Shown piece by piece: positions 62,415-64,000 of a stretch of 64,000 bases of DNA. The position numbers and the translations under genes are program-made. The notes under the pieces were generated by a model, which was given only the letters and a program-made list of their open reading frames with translations, was not told the origin of the DNA and searched no databases. Origin of the DNA: Patiria miniata (taxonomy: Eukaryota > Echinodermata > Asteroidea > Valvatida > Asterinidae); contig NW_024037051.1 of NCBI RefSeq assembly GCF_015706575.1, positions 14,543,016 through 14,607,015 on the forward strand. The letters run 5' to 3'. How positions within the stretch are numbered: the first letter of the stretch is position 1; each line of letters begins with the position of its first letter.

Positions 62415-64000
62415 TAGGCGGGTTGGCGCTGACAGGCCTCCCTATGGGACTTACTGCACAAAAGGGAAAGAAGGGGCATCGGCTGCTACTTCTGGAATTT
62501 TCTCCAAAAGTTTCGGGTCTATCGACCTGCCGATTTGCATGCGGGTTGGCCCATTCATCCGCTTCAAAATGGTACCGAGTTTGTCCAGATCCATCAGGTT
62601 AAGGTACCTTCAGGCTGCGAGACATGGGAGCCAGGCGGGTTGGCGCTGACAGGCCTCCCTATGGGACTTACTGCACAAAAGCGAAAGAAGGGGCATCGGC
62701 TGCTACTTCTGGAATTTTCTCCAAAAGTTTCGGGTCTATCGACCTGCCGATTTGCATGCGGGTTGGCCCATTCATCCGCTTCAAAATGGTACCGAGTTTG
62801 TCCAGATCCATCCAGGTTAAGGTACCTTCAGGCTGCGAGACATGGGAGCCAGGCGGGTTGGCGCTGACAGGCCTCCCTATGGGACTTACTGCACAAAAGC
62901 GAAAGAAGGGGCATCGGCTGCTACTTCTGGGATTTTCTCCAAAAGTTTCGGGTCTATCGACCTGCCGATTTGCATGCGGGTTGGCCCATTCATCCGCTTC
63001 AAAATGGTACCGAGTTTGTCCAGATCCATCCAGGTTAAGGTACCTTCAGGCTGCGAGACATGGGAGCCAGGCGGGTTGGCGCTGACAGGCCTCCCTATGG
63101 GACTTACTGCACAAAAGCGAAAGAAGGGCATCGGCTGCTACTTCTGGGATTTTCTCCAAAAGTTTCGGGTCTATCGACCTGCCGATTTGCATGCGGGTTG
63201 GCCCATTCATCCGCTTCAAAATGGTACCGAGTTTGTCCAGATCCATCAGGTTAAGGTACCTTCAGGCTGCGAGACATGGGAGCCAGGCGGGTTGGCGCTG
63301 ACAGGCCTCCCTATGGGACTTACTGCACAAAAGCGAAAGAAGGGGCATCGGCTGCTACTTCTGGGATTTTCTCCAAAAGTTTCGGGTCTATCGACCTGCC
63401 GATTTGCATGCGGGTTGGCCCATTCATCCGCTTCAAAATGGTACCGAGTTTGTCCAGATCCATCCAGGTTAAGGTACCTTCAGGCTGCGAGACATGGGAG
63501 CCAGGCGGGTTGGCGCTGACAGGCCTCCCTATGGGACTTACTGCACAAAAGCGAAAGAAGGGGCATCGGCTGCTACTTCTGGAATTTTCTCCAAAAGTTT
63601 CGGTCTATCGACCTGCCGATTTGCATGCGGGTTGGCCCATTCATCCGCTTCAAAATGGTACCGAGTTTGTCCAGATCCATTCAGGTTAAGGTACCTTCAG
63701 GCTGCGAGACATGGGAGCCAGGCGGGTTGGCGCTGACAGGCCTCCCTATGGGACTTACTGCACAAAAGCGAAAGAAGGGGCATCGGCTGCTACTTCTGGA
63801 TTTTCTCCAAAAGTTTCGGGTCTATCGACCTGCCGATTTGCATGCGGGTTGGCCCATTCATCCGCTTCAAAATGGTACCGAGTTTGTCCAGATCCATCCA
63901 GGTTAAGGTACCTTCAGGCTGCGAGACATGGGAGCCAGGCGGGTTGGCGCTGACAGGCCTCCCTATGGGACTTACTGCACAAAAGGGAAAGAAGGGGCAT

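Larger units (their letters stand above)
53253..64000 (+). repeat. Satellite family A, subfamily A2, 218 bp tandem array (about 49 monomers)
   Basis: Same 218 bp monomer and orientation as the A1 array, but with fixed differences: CTGCGAGACATG for CTGCGATACATG, GAGCCAGGCGGG for GAGCCATGCGGG, and GCATCGGCTG for GCATCCGCTG. The A1 variants GCGAACG, CGGTTGG and GATGACAGG are essentially absent. From about 58.2 kb on, many consecutive monomers look identical (for example 60.74-61.65 kb), so this block is the most recently homogenised in the window. Between 53.3 and 57.8 kb one-base indels are common. The array continues past the window end. Confidence 0.96.

Noticed and set aside
28..64000. Hundreds of open reading frames of 60-353 codons on both strands, with recurring peptides
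   Set aside because: They track the monomer period. 218 is not a multiple of three, so each frame rotates through all three translations of the same repeat, and the same DNA is open in overlapping frames. Variation shows free frameshifts and stops with no sign of protein-level constraint, and there is no recognisable domain, splice structure or regulatory context.

Overview
This window is eukaryotic satellite DNA with no gene I can support. About 60.6 kb of the 64 kb is head-to-tail tandem repeat with a period of about 218-219 bp. All of it is in the same orientation. There are two related families. Family A has a 218 bp monomer with two KpnI-type GGTACC sites. Family B has a 219 bp monomer with one GGTACC site, and it aligns to A along its whole length (roughly 70% identity by eye). 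The scale, the multi-kilobase higher-order repeats (HORs), the 500-N scaffold gap and the TTA-flanked inverted-repeat element point to a centromeric, pericentromeric or subtelomeric heterochromatin block of an animal. The species cannot be named from the sequence. A marine invertebrate is only a guess.

Layout: 1-14967 family A (subfamily A1); 14968-~22112 family B (B1); ~22113-25387 a second A1 block; 25388-~49904 family B (B2); ~49905-50930 an AT-rich minisatellite of about 70 bp units, mostly alternating between two types, with a 51 bp palindrome; 50931-52752 non-satellite DNA holding a PIF/Harbinger-like inverted-repeat element (51510-51882), two GAGGGCGCT sites resembling CTCF motifs, and small hairpins; 52753-53252 exactly 500 N; 53253-64000 family A again, but a distinct and more homogeneous subfamily (A2) that runs off the window end.

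The history can be read from shared oddities. The A-to-B switch at 14967/14968 is an out-of-register join, and the same join recurs at 25387/25388. The second A1 block is therefore a rearranged copy of the end of the first, not an independent array. Each block has its own HOR: 2745 bp in A1 (tagged by a 129 bp truncated monomer), 1887 bp in B1 (tagged by 68 bp partial units), about 5.02 and 6.09 kb in B2 with later nested 1302 bp and 878 bp tandem copies, and about 2.32 kb in A2 (tagged by a 140 bp truncated monomer). Several family switches, deletion joins and array ends fall in or beside one box that is almost invariant in both families (GGGACTTACTGCACAAAA).

The many open reading frames of 60-350 codons are by-products of the repeat. 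The monomer length is not a multiple of three, the same DNA is open in several frames on both strands, and single-base indels occur freely. Parts of B2 (about 36-43 kb) and of A2 (53.3-57.8 kb) carry clusters of one-base deletions that may be consensus errors rather than biology.
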